DNA from: Vanrija pseudolonga
Taxonomy: Eukaryota > Basidiomycota > Tremellomycetes > Trichosporonales > Trichosporonaceae
Assembly: GCF_020906515.1 (NCBI RefSeq)
Contig: NC_085851.1
Coordinates: 744,001-808,000, forward strand
Length of the DNA stretch: 64,000 bases
Direction: 5' to 3'
The notes beneath the pieces are model-generated. The model searched no databases, had not been told where the DNA came from, and saw nothing but the letters and a program-made list of their open reading frames with translations. Made by a program: the position numbers and the translations under genes. Below, one piece after another: positions 35,954 to 46,620 of the stretch. Position 1 is the first letter of the stretch, and every line of letters begins with the position of its first letter.

Positions 35954-38469
35954 CTACAGCTTGGCTGTCTCGGCCCCACTCAGCAGCTGCTTCAAGAACG
36001 CCTTGTTGTTGGGGTCGCGGCCGAGGAACTTGCGCAGCGACTCGGCCTCGTCGCGGCTACCGCCAGGGCCGAGGATCTCGGCGCGGTACTTGAGTCCGTT
36101 GGCAGGGTTCATCGGGTCGGCGCTGAACACCGACTCGAACATGTCGGCGGCAAAGACGAGCGAGTAGAGGTAGCCGTAGTAGCCGGCGGCGTAGCCACCA
36201 ACAATGTGCGCAAAGCCGCTCTGGCCGCCGACGTACTCGCCGTCCGTGGAGACGAGGGACGTCTTCTCGCGCAAGTCGCACCAGAGCTTGGTGAGGTCGA
36301 GGTCGTCCTTGGACGTGTGGAGGGTCACTGGGGTGTGAGTTGGGCGGGCAGAGGGCGTTACTCACTGTCGTAGAGGCCGAAGAAGAGCTGACGCAGGTTG
36401 AACAAGCCCTGGTTGAGGTTCTTGCTCTTGACAATGCTGGCAATCAGGTCGTCGGGGAGGTGCTCGTGCGTCTCGTAGTGCTCCGACATGGTCTTGAGCT
36501 GCTCGGGCAGCCAGCACCAGTTCTCGAGCATCTGCGAGGGGGCCTCGACGAAATCACGCGAGACGTGCGTGCCGTGGAAGCGCGAGAACTGGGTGGACGA
36601 GCAGAGGCCGTGGAACGCGTGGCCCATCTCGTGCTGGCGGGTTAGCAGTGGGCGAGCTCCTATAACCCACGAAGAAGGTCACCACGTCGTCGTGCTTCAT
36701 CAGCGCGGGACGAGTAGGTGTAGGCTTGGCGAGGTTGGCAACCATGCACACGGTAGGGTACGAGCGCGAGCCGTCGGCCTTGGTGGAGCCTGGGATGAGG
36801 CCCCAGACCGCCGCGTGGCCGTACTTGTTCTCGCGGGGGAAGAGGTCGAGGTACATGTATCCGAGGAACGTCTCCTTGCCGTCCTTGGGCGCGTCCCAGA
36901 CGGCGTACGCCTCGGCGTCTGGTGGGTCAGCGCAACCGCATTTTAACACCCACCCTTGTGCCACGTCTTGCCGCCGTGCTCGTCGTCGCGGGGGACGGGG
37001 TAGAACTGAACCGAGAGCAGCTGGCGGTAGATGTCCAGGATGGTGGGCACGACCTTGTCGACGGGGAAGTACTCCTTGACCTTGTTGTCATCGAGCGCCA
37101 GGTCGCGCTCGGTGGTCAGACGGTCGTAGTAGCGGTAGTCCCAGAGATAGAGCTCGTTCTCGACTGGCCAGCCGCGCTTCTCGTGCTCGGCCTTCTTGAC
37201 CTTGAGGAACTTTGCCTTCTCCGCCTCGCCGAGCGGCGTGAGCTTCTCCTGCAGGTCGTTGAGGAAGTTGAGCACCGTCTTGGAGTCCTTGGCCATCTTG
37301 ATCTGAGGGTCAGCGATGGAGTACTATTTGCTAACCCACGTCAAGGACGTAGTCGGCAAAGTTGTCGAACCCGAGGAGCTCAGCGACCTTGCGGCGGAGC
37401 TTGACCACCTCGTCGAGCACAGGAGCGTTCTTGATCGTCTTGCCCTCGTAGCCGAGCTGGGCCTTGCGGCGGGTGGCGGGCACGTCGGCGTACTGGCTGC
37501 GGTGTGTGAGCGAGGCTGTTATGAAGGCTTTACTGGAACTGGACAGCCGGTACTCACAAGATGGGAACGATGTCGGGGGTCTAAAGCTGGGTCAGCTACG
37601 CCCATACACAGCTGCTCCGCCCGCCTCGTCTGCGCCTCGGCTTGTACTCACCTTGAAGGTAACCTTGTACTTGTCGCCCTCCTTGGTGTACCCCTCCAAC
37701 ACGGTCTCGGGCACGCCCTCGAGCTCCTCCTTTGTGAACAGCAGGCTGCCCTTCTCCTCGTTGCACGCGCGCTGGAAGTCGACCTCGAGGCCCATGATCT
37801 TGGTCTGGAGCGCGAGCAGCTCGTCGCGCTTGTCCTTGGGCAGGCCGAGACCGTTGCGCTTGCGGTCGCGGATCATGCGGTCGAGCAGGCGCTGCTCCTC
37901 GGCGTTGAGCTTGCCACCGGCGGCCTCAACGTCAAGGAGGGCCTCGTAGATGTCCTCGCGGGCGATGGCCTTGAGGCCGAACTCCTGCGGAGCGTGAGTG
38001 GGGGAAGGAGGGGCAAAGGAGAGGAGGGCGGCGACGGTCGCGCGACCCGGCGTGCTACTCCGCTCGCACACTTACCTGGATAGCCTTGTCGCCGTCCACC
38101 GACGCATTGCGCACGGCCTCGTCCTCGTGCACGTACTGCAGGAATAGCGACGGCTCAGTCTCGCGGTCCGCGACGGCGTCCTCGAGGGCGATACGGCGCA
38201 CGACCGAGTCGAAAGTGCGCTGTCCCTTGGGGAGGGCGGCGACGTCGTCGAGCAGCTGCTGCGTGTTGGAGATGTACTTGTCCACGGCGGCCTTGACGCT
38301 CTCGGGCGTGTACGACCAGTTGGGCGGCGCAATGGGGGGCTTGGGGTCTGGCGAGGTGGGTCAGCTTGCCCAAAGGGAGGTGGTAAGGCAGCTTACAGGC
38401 CTTTGTCGTCGACATTGTGAAGAGAGTGCGGCTTGCTGGGAGTACTAGACGAGAGAATGAGCGCAGCAT
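35954..38469 (-). CDS. PRD1: Saccharolysin/thimet oligopeptidase (M3A metallopeptidase), nine exons
   Basis: Zinc oligopeptidase that degrades short peptides in the cytosol and mitochondrial intermembrane space. Exons 38469-38397, 38347-38076, 37984-37652, 37580-37558, 37496-37340, 37302-36954, 36918-36671, 36633-36366 and 36327-35954 keep phase and give 698 aa, or 680 aa from the internal ATG at 38415. The upstream start adds MLRSFSRLVLPASRTLFT, an Arg-rich, acid-free sequence like a mitochondrial presequence. The active site FFHEMGHAFHGL (HExxH) spans the exon 7/8 junction. The FVEAPSQMLENWCW segment supplies the third zinc ligand. The fourth exon is only 23 nt and several introns use GTGGGT donors. 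Length fits yeast Prd1 (712 aa). Confidence 0.93.
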
Positions 38470-38867
38470 CAACAAGAGTAACGGCAAGAGCGCAATCGTG
38501 TAGAAGGCGCGGGTTGGTGTGATGCGGCGGCGCATGGAACAGTGGGCGGTCAGACGCTGACGTCGAGCGGGGTGGGGGGCATGGCATCGCGTGGTGCGCG
38601 CCCAGCCAGCCAACCTCCACCGGGCGGCCACCGGCGACCAACCGCGTGATGTCGCCGCACTTGGCCGACACGGAGCCACCGGCACAAAGAGCACAGAGTT
38701 ACAGCGACCTCGCGGTCCAATGCATAGTACAGGGCAGCGAGGGCCCGAGGGTTGGCGCCGAGCCGGCACCGACGCCGAAACCATCTCGCAGCGAGTCGGG
38801 GTCTGGGTCTCGGAGCGAAGCCACAAAGCTTGCCTCTCCGAGTCTACGGACAGTCTACAAGCACTGG
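38470..38867. promoter_or_regulatory. Promoter region of the saccharolysin gene
   Basis: A 398-bp gap between the 3' end of the RRP41 gene and the PRD1 start, both on the minus strand. No TATA box or gene is visible. Confidence 0.4.
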
Positions 38868-39879
38868 CTAAACCAGCTGGTCGCCTCCACCGACGATACC
38901 AACCCTGCTCCCGATCGCCATGCGCTCCACCACGCTCTTCGTGTTGGCCTTGACCGTCGCCTCCATCTCGGCCTTGAGCACGCTGCACGCGTCCACGCCG
39001 AGCTTGAGCATGTCCTCGAAGCGGTCGACGTGCAGCCGCGTCTCCATCTGCGCGAGGGTCACCTTGCCGCTGGTTGGCAAGGCACCGACGACGAGGGTCG
39101 GCAGGTCGGACTCCTCTGGCGCAGAGAGGTCGAGCAGCGCCTGGGTGAGGTGCAGGCCGACTGAGACGGCCGCGACGTAGTCGAGCATTGCGATGCCCGC
39201 GTCGATGAGCGCGAGGGTCACTGCGTTGATGGCAGTTGGGAGGATGCCTGGGGGGTTAGCTGGCTCGTCCCAGACCACAAGAGCTATACCCACCTCCGTC
39301 AGCAGTCAAGACCTGCACCTGCACGGCGATCTCGGAGCGCGGGTACAGGTGCGACAGGATGACGGGCTCAAAGGTTTGTCGGATGGCCGCGCCGATCTCG
39401 AGAAGGCGCCTGGGAGGGGGGTCAGCGTGGCCCTCGAGGAAGGTGCCGGAGCGACGGAGGTGCAGAGCAAGCGCCAAGGGCGTCCAGCAAGGAGCACGAC
39501 GCATCAATCAGGCCCCCGCTCGCTCCGCATCACCACCACTCGCACCCACTCCGTACTCACTTATCCCCCCGACTCCGCCTGCTCCCCTGCCCGACCCCCT
39601 GGGCCCACGGCACAACCCCGACCTCAACCACAAGGCTCGCCCTATCGTGCGCCGCGCCGGCCTTTTGCTTGGGCTCCCGGGGCCCAAATACGCTGGCCTG
39701 GACGCTCGTCAGGCCCTGCGTGACGGTCGCGCTGCCGTCCGCGGCGGGGTGCGTCGAGAGCGTCGACGCGAAGCTGCGCAGCTCGTACGGCCTGCGGTTG
39801 TCGTGGCGCAGGCCTGGGCGTCAGTGTCGGACAGAGGGGTAAGCTCACCTGCCAGGTTCAAGATCTCTATCCTTGACAT
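38868..39879 (-). CDS. SKI6: Exosome core subunit RRP41/SKI6 (RNase PH domain)
   Basis: Core ring subunit of the nuclear and cytoplasmic RNA exosome, 259 aa. Exons 39879-39849, 39813-39561, 39409-39294 and 39247-38868 join in phase. The protein begins MSRIEILNLAGLRHDNRRPYEL, matching the RRP41 start (LSPAGLRxDGRRxxELR). It continues with HPAADGSATVTQGLT and VFGPREP, RLLEIGAAIRQTFEPVILSHLYPRSEI, QVLTADGG and the C-terminal RNase PH fold. The length is close to human and yeast RRP41 (about 245 aa). The eukaryotic RNase PH ring is catalytically dead, so the role is structural and RNA-channelling. It is divergent from COX6 (454 bp apart), and its leader carries a GTC/GTT-rich microsatellite. Confidence 0.93.
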
Positions 39880-40333
39880 TGTTGTCCGATGTCGCCGTCG
39901 TCGTCGGTGTTGTTGTCGGCGTCGGTGTCGTTGTTGCTGTCGGCGAGGAAGGCAGCAGCAGACAGATGACTTCACTGTCCGTGAACTTTTAGACGGGAGG
40001 CTTGGATAAGGAGTTGGGATGGATTTGATTCCGCTGTGGCTTGGTGGTAATACAAATCGAGTCGGAGTGATTTGTTTAGAACTGATTAGGAATACCACGT
40101 GGCGACCACGTTTCCATTAGAAACCATTAAATGCCCTGCAATTTTTCCTATTTCTCCCGCGTAGACTGTCTCCGCCCAGCCAGCGTCGTGGTTGCCCGCC
40201 AATCGCCTTGCTCGTCTTTCCGAGTGGTGGATGCCTGCCTGGCCGCCAGCTCCGTCTTGTTCCTACAACAGCGCTCCGTCTCTCCTCAACTCACCACTCA
40301 GCCCCTCCTTTTGTCTCAAAAGCAGCCATCAAC
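39880..40333. promoter_or_regulatory. Divergent promoter of RRP41 and COX6
   Basis: A 454-bp bidirectional promoter. Near 39890-39958 is a (GTC/GTT)n microsatellite in the RRP41 leader. A more AT-rich core lies at about 40010-40130. Confidence 0.45.
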
Positions 40334-40919
40334 ATGCTCTCTGCTCGCCTCGCCCTCCGCGCCGCCGTCCGCCCCGTCGCCGCCGCCCGCGTCGCCCGCC
40401 CCGCCGCTCTTTCGGGTGCGTAAACGTCTCGGGATGAGGAGTTGCGATGGGCCGACCTGCCGACCGACAACCCGGCCCATCGCAACTGCTCCGTGCCGCC
40501 TTGCTGCATGCCATACTGACCCCCACAGCTGTCCGCTACTCGTCCCACGCCGCCGAGGAGTCGTACGAGGCCTTCAACGCCCGCTACGCCTCGTTCTTCG
40601 GTTCGGTGACCGACCTGTTCGAGCTCCAGCGTGGCCTCAACAACGCGTTCGCCTACGACCTTGTCCCCTCGGTCGAGGTCATTGAGAACGCTCTCCGCGC
40701 CGCCCGCAAGGTCAACGACTACGCCACCGCCGTCCGTATCCTCGAGGGTGTCAAGGAGAAGGTCGAGAACAAGGGCCAGTACGAGCAGTACCTCGCCGCG
40801 CTCAAGCCCGTCATCGACGAGCTGGGTGAGTGGCCGTGACTGTGTCACAGTCCCCTATCGCCTGCTATTTGCTAACCCCCGCAGGCATCCAGACCAAGGA
40901 GCAGCTCTACAACCTTTAA
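40334..40919 (+). CDS. COX6: Cytochrome c oxidase subunit COX6 (mammalian COX5A)
   Basis: Nuclear-encoded matrix-side subunit of respiratory complex IV, 137 aa. Exons 40334-40415, 40529-40825 and 40885-40919 join in phase. Residues 1-28 form a classic mitochondrial presequence (MLSARLALRAAVRPVAAARV, no acids). The mature part matches the family closely: ESYEAFNARYASFFGSVTDL, LQRGLNNAFAYDLVPSVEVI, ALRAARKVNDYATAVRILEG, VKEKVENKGQYEQYL and the C-terminal LGIQTKEQLYNL. Confidence 0.96.
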
Positions 40920-41719
40920 GAGGATCAACTAGATGGAAATGTCACTCGCGTGGCCGCAACGACCCCGCGCAAAGAGGTGGATAAAAAATCTCTTCTAGGG
41001 CTGTATATCGCACCTGCATAACAATCAAGCGACGAGGGATGGGGGAGGGAGGCGGTGCGGCGTCGGATTCGCGACTGTCGCTGTGCCCGCCGCCGCCGTC
41101 GCCGACATCAAGGACTGACAGCGCCGGCAAACCGCAGCGGGCAAGGCCGGAGCACGTGGTCGGGGGGAATCGCGTCGCACGGTGGACGAAACGCCGAGCG
41201 CCGAGCGCCACCGCCATCTGCATCTACGGGTGTGGGTGGGGTCGCTGCTGGCGAGGCATGCGTTCTGCGCTCTACGTGCTGCGTGAGACGTCCAACTCGG
41301 CGACAATGGACACGAAGTGGAAAGCTTTGTGGAATGACGACACTGACGACGGACATGGGTTGAATCTGCGCGCGCTCACTACTCATTCCAGGCTGTGCGA
41401 CTCCTTCGCCCAACGTCCACAGCAAAGTGCAGCGCCGATATACGCGTTCGACACCGTTGACACTGCCGAGGCCGCCGAAACCGACTCGGCGGAGCATGTC
41501 CGCCTATGTCGGCCAGTCGCCGCCTGCAGGGTCCGGCGCGAGTGATTTTGCCAAGCACCATCGACGATCCGCCTCGAGCCGAGCCGTCGACAACGAGGTC
41601 GCACAGAACCAAGACACAACACAGAGGCGGCAGCGAGCATTGCGGTACGAACCACCATGGCCAGACACCACGACGATGGATGCATTCAGTACGAAGTGGA
41701 ATCGATACCGACGACGCAC
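40920..41719. other. Intergenic region downstream of COX6
   Basis: No gene is supported. GC-rich open frames overlap on both strands without conserved features. It borders repeat copy M-d. Confidence 0.4.
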
Positions 41720-42273
41720 CTATAGGTTGTCAGCTTTGAACCGCGGTACATTCTCCTCTCATCTGCACGGCGTGCGCCGCGCACGCAGGCGATTCCCACC
41801 AAGACGAGGGACTTCACTCCTAGCCAGCCCACGACCATCAAGGGCATCCCCAACGAGGGGGATGTAGCCAAGGCGGCCACAGGCAGGTTCCCGCCCCGGA
41901 GGGGGGTTCGAGAGGTCCTAAGGGGGGCAGTACAAGGCCGTCATCATACCGACGCTCACGCAGCTGCACTCGCCCAACAAAAAGTGATACCTTCAGGTAT
42001 GTAGTTGCCAGGTGTCCAGCGGCTCGCGCCGATACTAGGCCCAGCTCACGAGCGCACACGGCATCCTCCTCCCCGCCAGAATCGAGTCCCCGCCCGCAGT
42101 ACCTCGGCCTACTCTTATCGGAGGGCCGCGCGGACAGCGACGCTTCACAGGCAGCTGGGCAAAACACGGAAAAGTGACCCGCAGATTCGTGTGTAGTCCG
42201 CCGAAATGCAGCTGCAGGGTTGCGATCGTTGCCCTCCCGTGGGCGGGGGTGAGACGCGAGCTGTAGAACCTAC
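41720..42273 (-). repeat. Intron-like repeat copy M-d (isolated, diverged)
   Basis: A 554-nt minus-strand unit from GTAGGTTCTAC (after CCAAAG) to GCTGACAACCTATAG. On the plus strand it shares, in order, GACTTCACTCCTAGCC, GGAGGGGGGTTCGAGAGGTC, CTTATCGGAGGGCCGCGCGGACA and GTTGCCCTCCCGTGGG with the 33.7-35.2 kb array. It is more diverged and longer than the tandem copies. Confidence 0.65.
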
Positions 42274-42527
42274 CTTTGGCGTGTAGTGGTCTGTAGCCAG
42301 CGTGTAGTCTGTCTGAATGTCAGCGGGGTGCTTGTGAACCGTATCTAGTGCGGAGAGGAGAGTGAATGTATAACACATGAAGTGGGATGAGGGCAAAGTC
42401 GATGAGGGCAGTTGTTTGTGAAACAGCCGCGCGTGCAATTTCGGCAACAACGGCGACGGCCAACAACGCGTCATAACTTTGGTCTCATCCACTTCACTTC
42501 ACATCACACCACCTCGACACCACCACC
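42274..42527. other. Leader of copy M-d and promoter of MDM10
   Basis: On the minus strand, upstream of M-d, lies a C/T-rich leader with its own GCTGACATTCAG acceptor-like motif about 50 bases before the repeat. On the plus strand the same DNA must hold the MDM10 promoter. Confidence 0.4.
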
Positions 42528-44061
42528 ATGCTGCCGTTCGCGACGCTCCTCTTGAGGAGCTACTACGAGGCGATAGGATGGAACGAGGACAACCTGTATT
42601 CGAACATTACGCGGTCGAGCTCGGCGTTGATGTGAGTGGGCGTCCTGGACGGCAGCTCCGGCGCGATTCATTGACCTCCTCTTCCGCTGCCCCGCTCACA
42701 CCCGCAGCGACTTCCCAGTCCCCGACTCGCTCATCCTGCAGCTTGCGAACGCACCCACGCCCATCTTCTTCACCTCCTACGCCCTCGACGCGCTCCCGCA
42801 GCTCAACGGCTCGCTGTCGTACCTCACCACCTCGGAGCCGCTGTCCAACATCGGCCCGTCGGCAAGCATGCCCTTCGCGTCGGTGGTCGAGCGGTTCCGC
42901 GTCCCTGCTCCCCCCGTCCGACCACAGCCAAAGGACGAGATCTGGCTCGGCGGACGGCAGATCCAAGGCCGCGACTACCTGCTCTACTCGCGCCTTCACT
43001 TGCCGACGATGCACCTCTCTGGCTTGGCGACGACGCGGCTGACCCCTACGCTCGCGGCGACTTGCGCGTTCGTGCACCAGCCGGCCACTGAGCGGCCGGT
43101 CAGCCCGTCGGCCGCAGCTGGCCGCGCCGCGGGTGAAGCTGCGCCCGTCCCTACGCGCGCCAAGCAGCCCGGCAACGTGCTGCTCAGCCTGCAGCACGAC
43201 ACGGGGCGATACTCTGGCGAGTACACCTACTCTGCCGCCGACGGCATGTTCGGCATCCGCCAGCTGTACAACTTTGGCTGGGTGGGGGATAGGGGCGAGA
43301 CTCCGGTCGCCGAGGGCGCGGACGACGCGAGCAGGCGTATCGACGAAGAGGAGATGATGGACGGCGGGCTGCGCGGGCGGTTCAGCCTCGGCGGCGAGGT
43401 GTACCTATCGGTCAAGCAGCGCAGCGCGGGATGTAAGTGACAATGCCAGGCAGCGCTGACGACAGTGTCAACAGGAGTGCGGTTCACGACACTCCCTGGT
43501 TCGTCGTCGCCCAACACGCCGCCCTCGCCCCCGACAACAATCACGGTGCTGTACAACCCGCTCATTGGCTTCCTGTCAACAGCGTACGCTGCGCAGATCG
43601 CGCCAACCGTCTCAGTGGCCACGCGCTTCGGCGTCAACGTGTACAGCTACGAGTCTGACTTTGCCATCGGCGGCGAGTGGTGGATCGGGCGGAGACGGGG
43701 CAAGCGCGGCCCCGAGGCCGAGGTCGAGCTGAGCGACGAGTTCAAGGCCGAGCTCGCCAAGCGCCAGCTGATCGGCGGTGTTTTGCGCAACGCCGACGAG
43801 GACGCCGAGCCGCACGACAGCACGTTCAAGACCGAGCTCGCGCCGCTCGCGTCGCACAAGGCCCCGCCGCTCCAGCCCGGCGACAAGGACCGCGACGGCG
43901 TGCTCAAGGCCCGCCTGAGCGGCAACTGGTCCATCGCGATGCTGTACGAGTCGAGAATACGCAACTGTCTCGTGAGCGTCGGGCTCATATCCGACATTCT
44001 CAATGGGAATAGTAGGAAGGTTGTGCGGAGCGTCGGGCTCGAGGTGCAGTATTACTCGTAA
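42528..44061 (+). CDS. MDM10: Mitochondrial distribution and morphology protein Mdm10 (ERMES beta-barrel)
   Basis: Mitochondrial outer-membrane beta-barrel of the ERMES ER-mitochondria tether, which also helps the SAM complex assemble Tom40. Exons 42528-42631, 42708-43432 and 43466-44061 give 474 aa (yeast Mdm10 is 493). The acceptor CGACAG at 43465 is used because the next one (43474) would create a stop at the junction. Family signatures include [21 protein letters not shown] at the N-terminus, [20 protein letters not shown]-type spacing, amphipathic strands such as [19 protein letters not shown], and the C-terminal [20 protein letters not shown] followed by a strand ending [10 protein letters not shown] Pro/Glu-rich insertion lies between strands at about residues 385-430. 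Confidence 0.93.
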
Positions 44062-44388
44062 GCATGCATGCATGTGGAGTGGGGCAGCGTGGGTGCACGA
44101 CGGTCGTCGAGTTTGATATGTGCCAGCACTGTGGGGGGTCCTTCCGCCCCGCCTCCACTTTTGGTGTCCACCCCCCGCAACCAGTTGACTCAACTCGCGT
44201 CGCTCAACCATATATAAGTTGATCACTCAACGCCCGATCATGTTATCTCCCCATCTCTTCTTGATCAACAACTTGCTCTCTCTTGATCAATCAACTCTCG
44301 CTCGGCCTTTGCGCCTCTGTCTTGGTCGTTGCCATCGTCTCGAGCCCCACTATCACAGTTCCCACTACCCCCGCTCGTCAACATCGCA
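44062..44388 (+). promoter_or_regulatory. TATA promoter and leader of the 420-aa gene, with repeated TTGATCA
   Basis: TATATAAG lies at 44211-44218. The leader downstream carries TTGATCA three times (44219-44225, 44261-44267, 44283-44289), spaced about 42 and 22 bases apart, each with flanking CAAC/AAC. The palindrome TGATCA could be a protein-binding site or a by-product of a short duplication. Confidence 0.5.
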
Positions 44389-45691
44389 ATGGCCCCCCTA
44401 AGCCGTCAAGGCTTCACCTCCTCACACGGCCGGTTCCTCGCGAGTGGCGTGGACCGCGTCGAAACCTCCAAGCTCAAGCAGATGTTCCTGCCGGCGATGA
44501 CCCCAGAGGCGAAGAAGCTCCTGCGCGACAAGCACTACTTTGTCAGCGCCCAGCTGCGGCACTACGGAGGGGAGGATGCACAGGGGACTTTTGGCCAGGG
44601 GGCAAATGTGCTTAAGAAGGCGCTTACGGCTGGCAAGGTGGGTATCGCATCGACGACAAAAGCTAACCGCAACGCAGTGTGACAAGGTGCCGGACCACAT
44701 TGTGGCTCTGGAGCGCCAGATGCACGCCGAGTGGCTGGCGACACAGACCCTCGACGACCTCGCCAGTCATCCACAGTGGGCGATGGCCAAGTACTTCCTC
44801 GATGCCACCGGCAAGCCCGACCGCGCCAAGACGACCGACGTCGTGGGGTTCCCGCTCCCATGGGACAGCCAGTACCGCGTCAGTCAGCTCCGTGAGGCCG
44901 CGCAGCGCGTGCCAGGTCTGCACGAGGCGACCAGCAGAGGGCACTCGACGCAGACAGTGTTTATTGGCTGGGACGAGCGCGCGGTCAAGAATGCCGCGCA
45001 GGGGCATGCCGCCGACGAAGCGGCGGAGGAGGCAGAAGAGGAGGAAAACCGCAACGCCGAGCGTGACGCCGAGCATCAGGCGTATCTCAAGAAGAGGAGC
45101 AAGGCCGACAAGGCCGCCGCCAGCCCCGTCGGGCAGTACATGGTCGACTGCGAACGGATCGAGACGGGCTGGAGCGTGTACAACCTGACGCTCTTGATTG
45201 AGACGACCCGCTCGCCGGGTGTCTACAAGGCCACCTTCAACTTTGGCATCATGGAGGGCGTCATGATGCTTAGTGCGGACAAGGGCGCTCTCGTGCCGTA
45301 CGAGGGCGACGACGAGGGGGATTTCGGCGAGGACTACGAGGACAACGACGTCCCCGCGACAGGCTCCAAGCGCAAGGCCAACGGCGGTGGCGGCTCTGTT
45401 CCGGCTAAGACGCCCAAGACTTCTCCTGCAGACCACCCCACGACCCAGCTGTTCATCGTCTGCAAGTCTAGCGACACTGGCACAGGGGAGATCCAGCCCC
45501 AGGTCGAGCGGGGCACGATGACCTTCAAGCGCGGCTATGTGAGCTTCACGGGCCAGGTCGGCATGCCATGCGTCGGCAGCAATGTCCCATTCACCGCCCG
45601 CAAGATCTCTGACAAGAACATCAAGTCGCGCGACCAGTGGGACAATTACTCGTGGGCCGCGTATGAGCATGCCTGTAATTCACGCTGGTAG
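44389..45691 (+). CDS. Hypothetical protein, 420 aa, with an acidic and coiled middle
   Basis: Exons 44389-44637 and 44678-45691 join in phase (donor GTGGGT, branch GCTAAC). No known family is recognised with confidence. The N-terminal 80 aa are basic and helical. Residues about 190-230 form a highly charged E/A/R-rich coil (AADEAAEEAEEEENRNAERD). This is followed by an alternating strand-rich domain with CERIETGWSVYNLTLLIETT and VYKATFNFGIMEGVMML. An acidic loop (EGDDEGDFGEDYEDND) and a basic KRK patch precede a final strand domain. The layout, with strand domain halves split by a nuclear-signal-like loop, could fit a nuclear or chromatin protein; that is speculative. It has its own TATA promoter. 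Confidence 0.75.
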
Positions 45692-46013
45692 TGAGCCCGC
45701 CCGCATTGGCCCAGCCAACCCCACACCCATGTCCACCACCCCTCACCACCGTAGGATTGTTCATAGTTGTAGTAGCTGTTGTCTGTGTATTCATAACCAC
45801 CTGTGCAAGCAACCGAGACAAGTCGAGAGTCGCTGGAATACGACTTGCAAGTGTCTAATAGCGACAGACCGCCACTTCTAATCCCCATTAATGTCTCGGC
45901 TCAAATCGGCCACTTGCCACTCGACCATCTCCGTGACTTTCCGTTCCAAAAGTCGCAAATGACGTCGCGTCAAGCATCTCATGCGACTCAACATCACCCA
46001 AACCACACCAACA
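45692..46013. other. Short intergenic gap
   Basis: 3' flank of the 420-aa gene and promoter of the SDHAF4-like gene. No TATA box and no additional gene are seen. An in-frame upstream ATG at 45981 is a possible alternative start. Confidence 0.4.
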
Positions 46014-46408
46014 ATGCTGTCCCTCCGCCTCCCCCGCCTCACGCGCGCACTCTCCACCGCCGCGCCCCTCCGCACATCGTTCAAGTCGGGCCCCCGCCCG
46101 CCCGCGCTCCCAGCAGCCGAGCAGGCCGAGTTCGACCGGCTCGTCAAGGCTGCCGAGGCGGGCCAGTCTGGCACGGTGTCTACCAGCGTCGAGGAGCTCG
46201 AGGCGGCCACGACGCACCCCGATGCGCGCAAGGGCCCCAAGCCCGAGTTTGAGGGCGACACGAACCCCAAGACGGGCGAGATTGGGGGGCCGAAGCAGGA
46301 CCCGTTTATTGCTGGTAATGCCGACTGGCAGTTTGGCGGACGGGTGACGGTGAGTCTGAAGCGAGCGTGCGTGTGTGCGCCTTGGTGCTGACGAAGCAGG
46401 ACTTCTAG
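46014..46408 (+). CDS. SDH8: Succinate dehydrogenase assembly factor 4 (Sdh8-like)
   Basis: Mitochondrial matrix chaperone for flavinylated SDHA before complex II assembly, 114 aa. Exon 1 is 46014-46349; exon 2 is only nine bases (46400-46408: Asp-Phe-stop). The conserved family C-terminus is NPKTGEIGGPKQDPF...GDWxxxGRVTDF-like, here DTNPKTGEIGGPK and NADWQFGGRVTDF. The invariant last two residues come from the tiny second exon. Residues 1-25 (MLSLRLPRLTRALSTAAPLR) are a mitochondrial presequence. The ATG at 45981 would add 11 residues and weaken it. Confidence 0.9.
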
Positions 46409-46620
46409 GCGCGCGACAAGACGTATGAGGCTCGGGGAGCTCTGGGACGTTCGGCTCTGCTTTCGCCAGTCACCAACTAACCCCGCATGTATGATAGTCT
46501 GGCGTGCAATGCCCTACGGGTTGATTAACGACTGACCACTCTAACGGCGTGTTTGAGACGTGTGCATGGGTCTATGGGAGGGGACACGACTCTCTACGCT
46601 AGAGGCGAGAGCCACGCCCG

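Noticed and set aside
43474-43474. The acceptor CAACAG at 43471-43474 for MDM10 exon 3
   Set aside because: Using it creates a TGA at the junction. The acceptor at 43465 keeps phase and has the usual CTGAC branch spacing.
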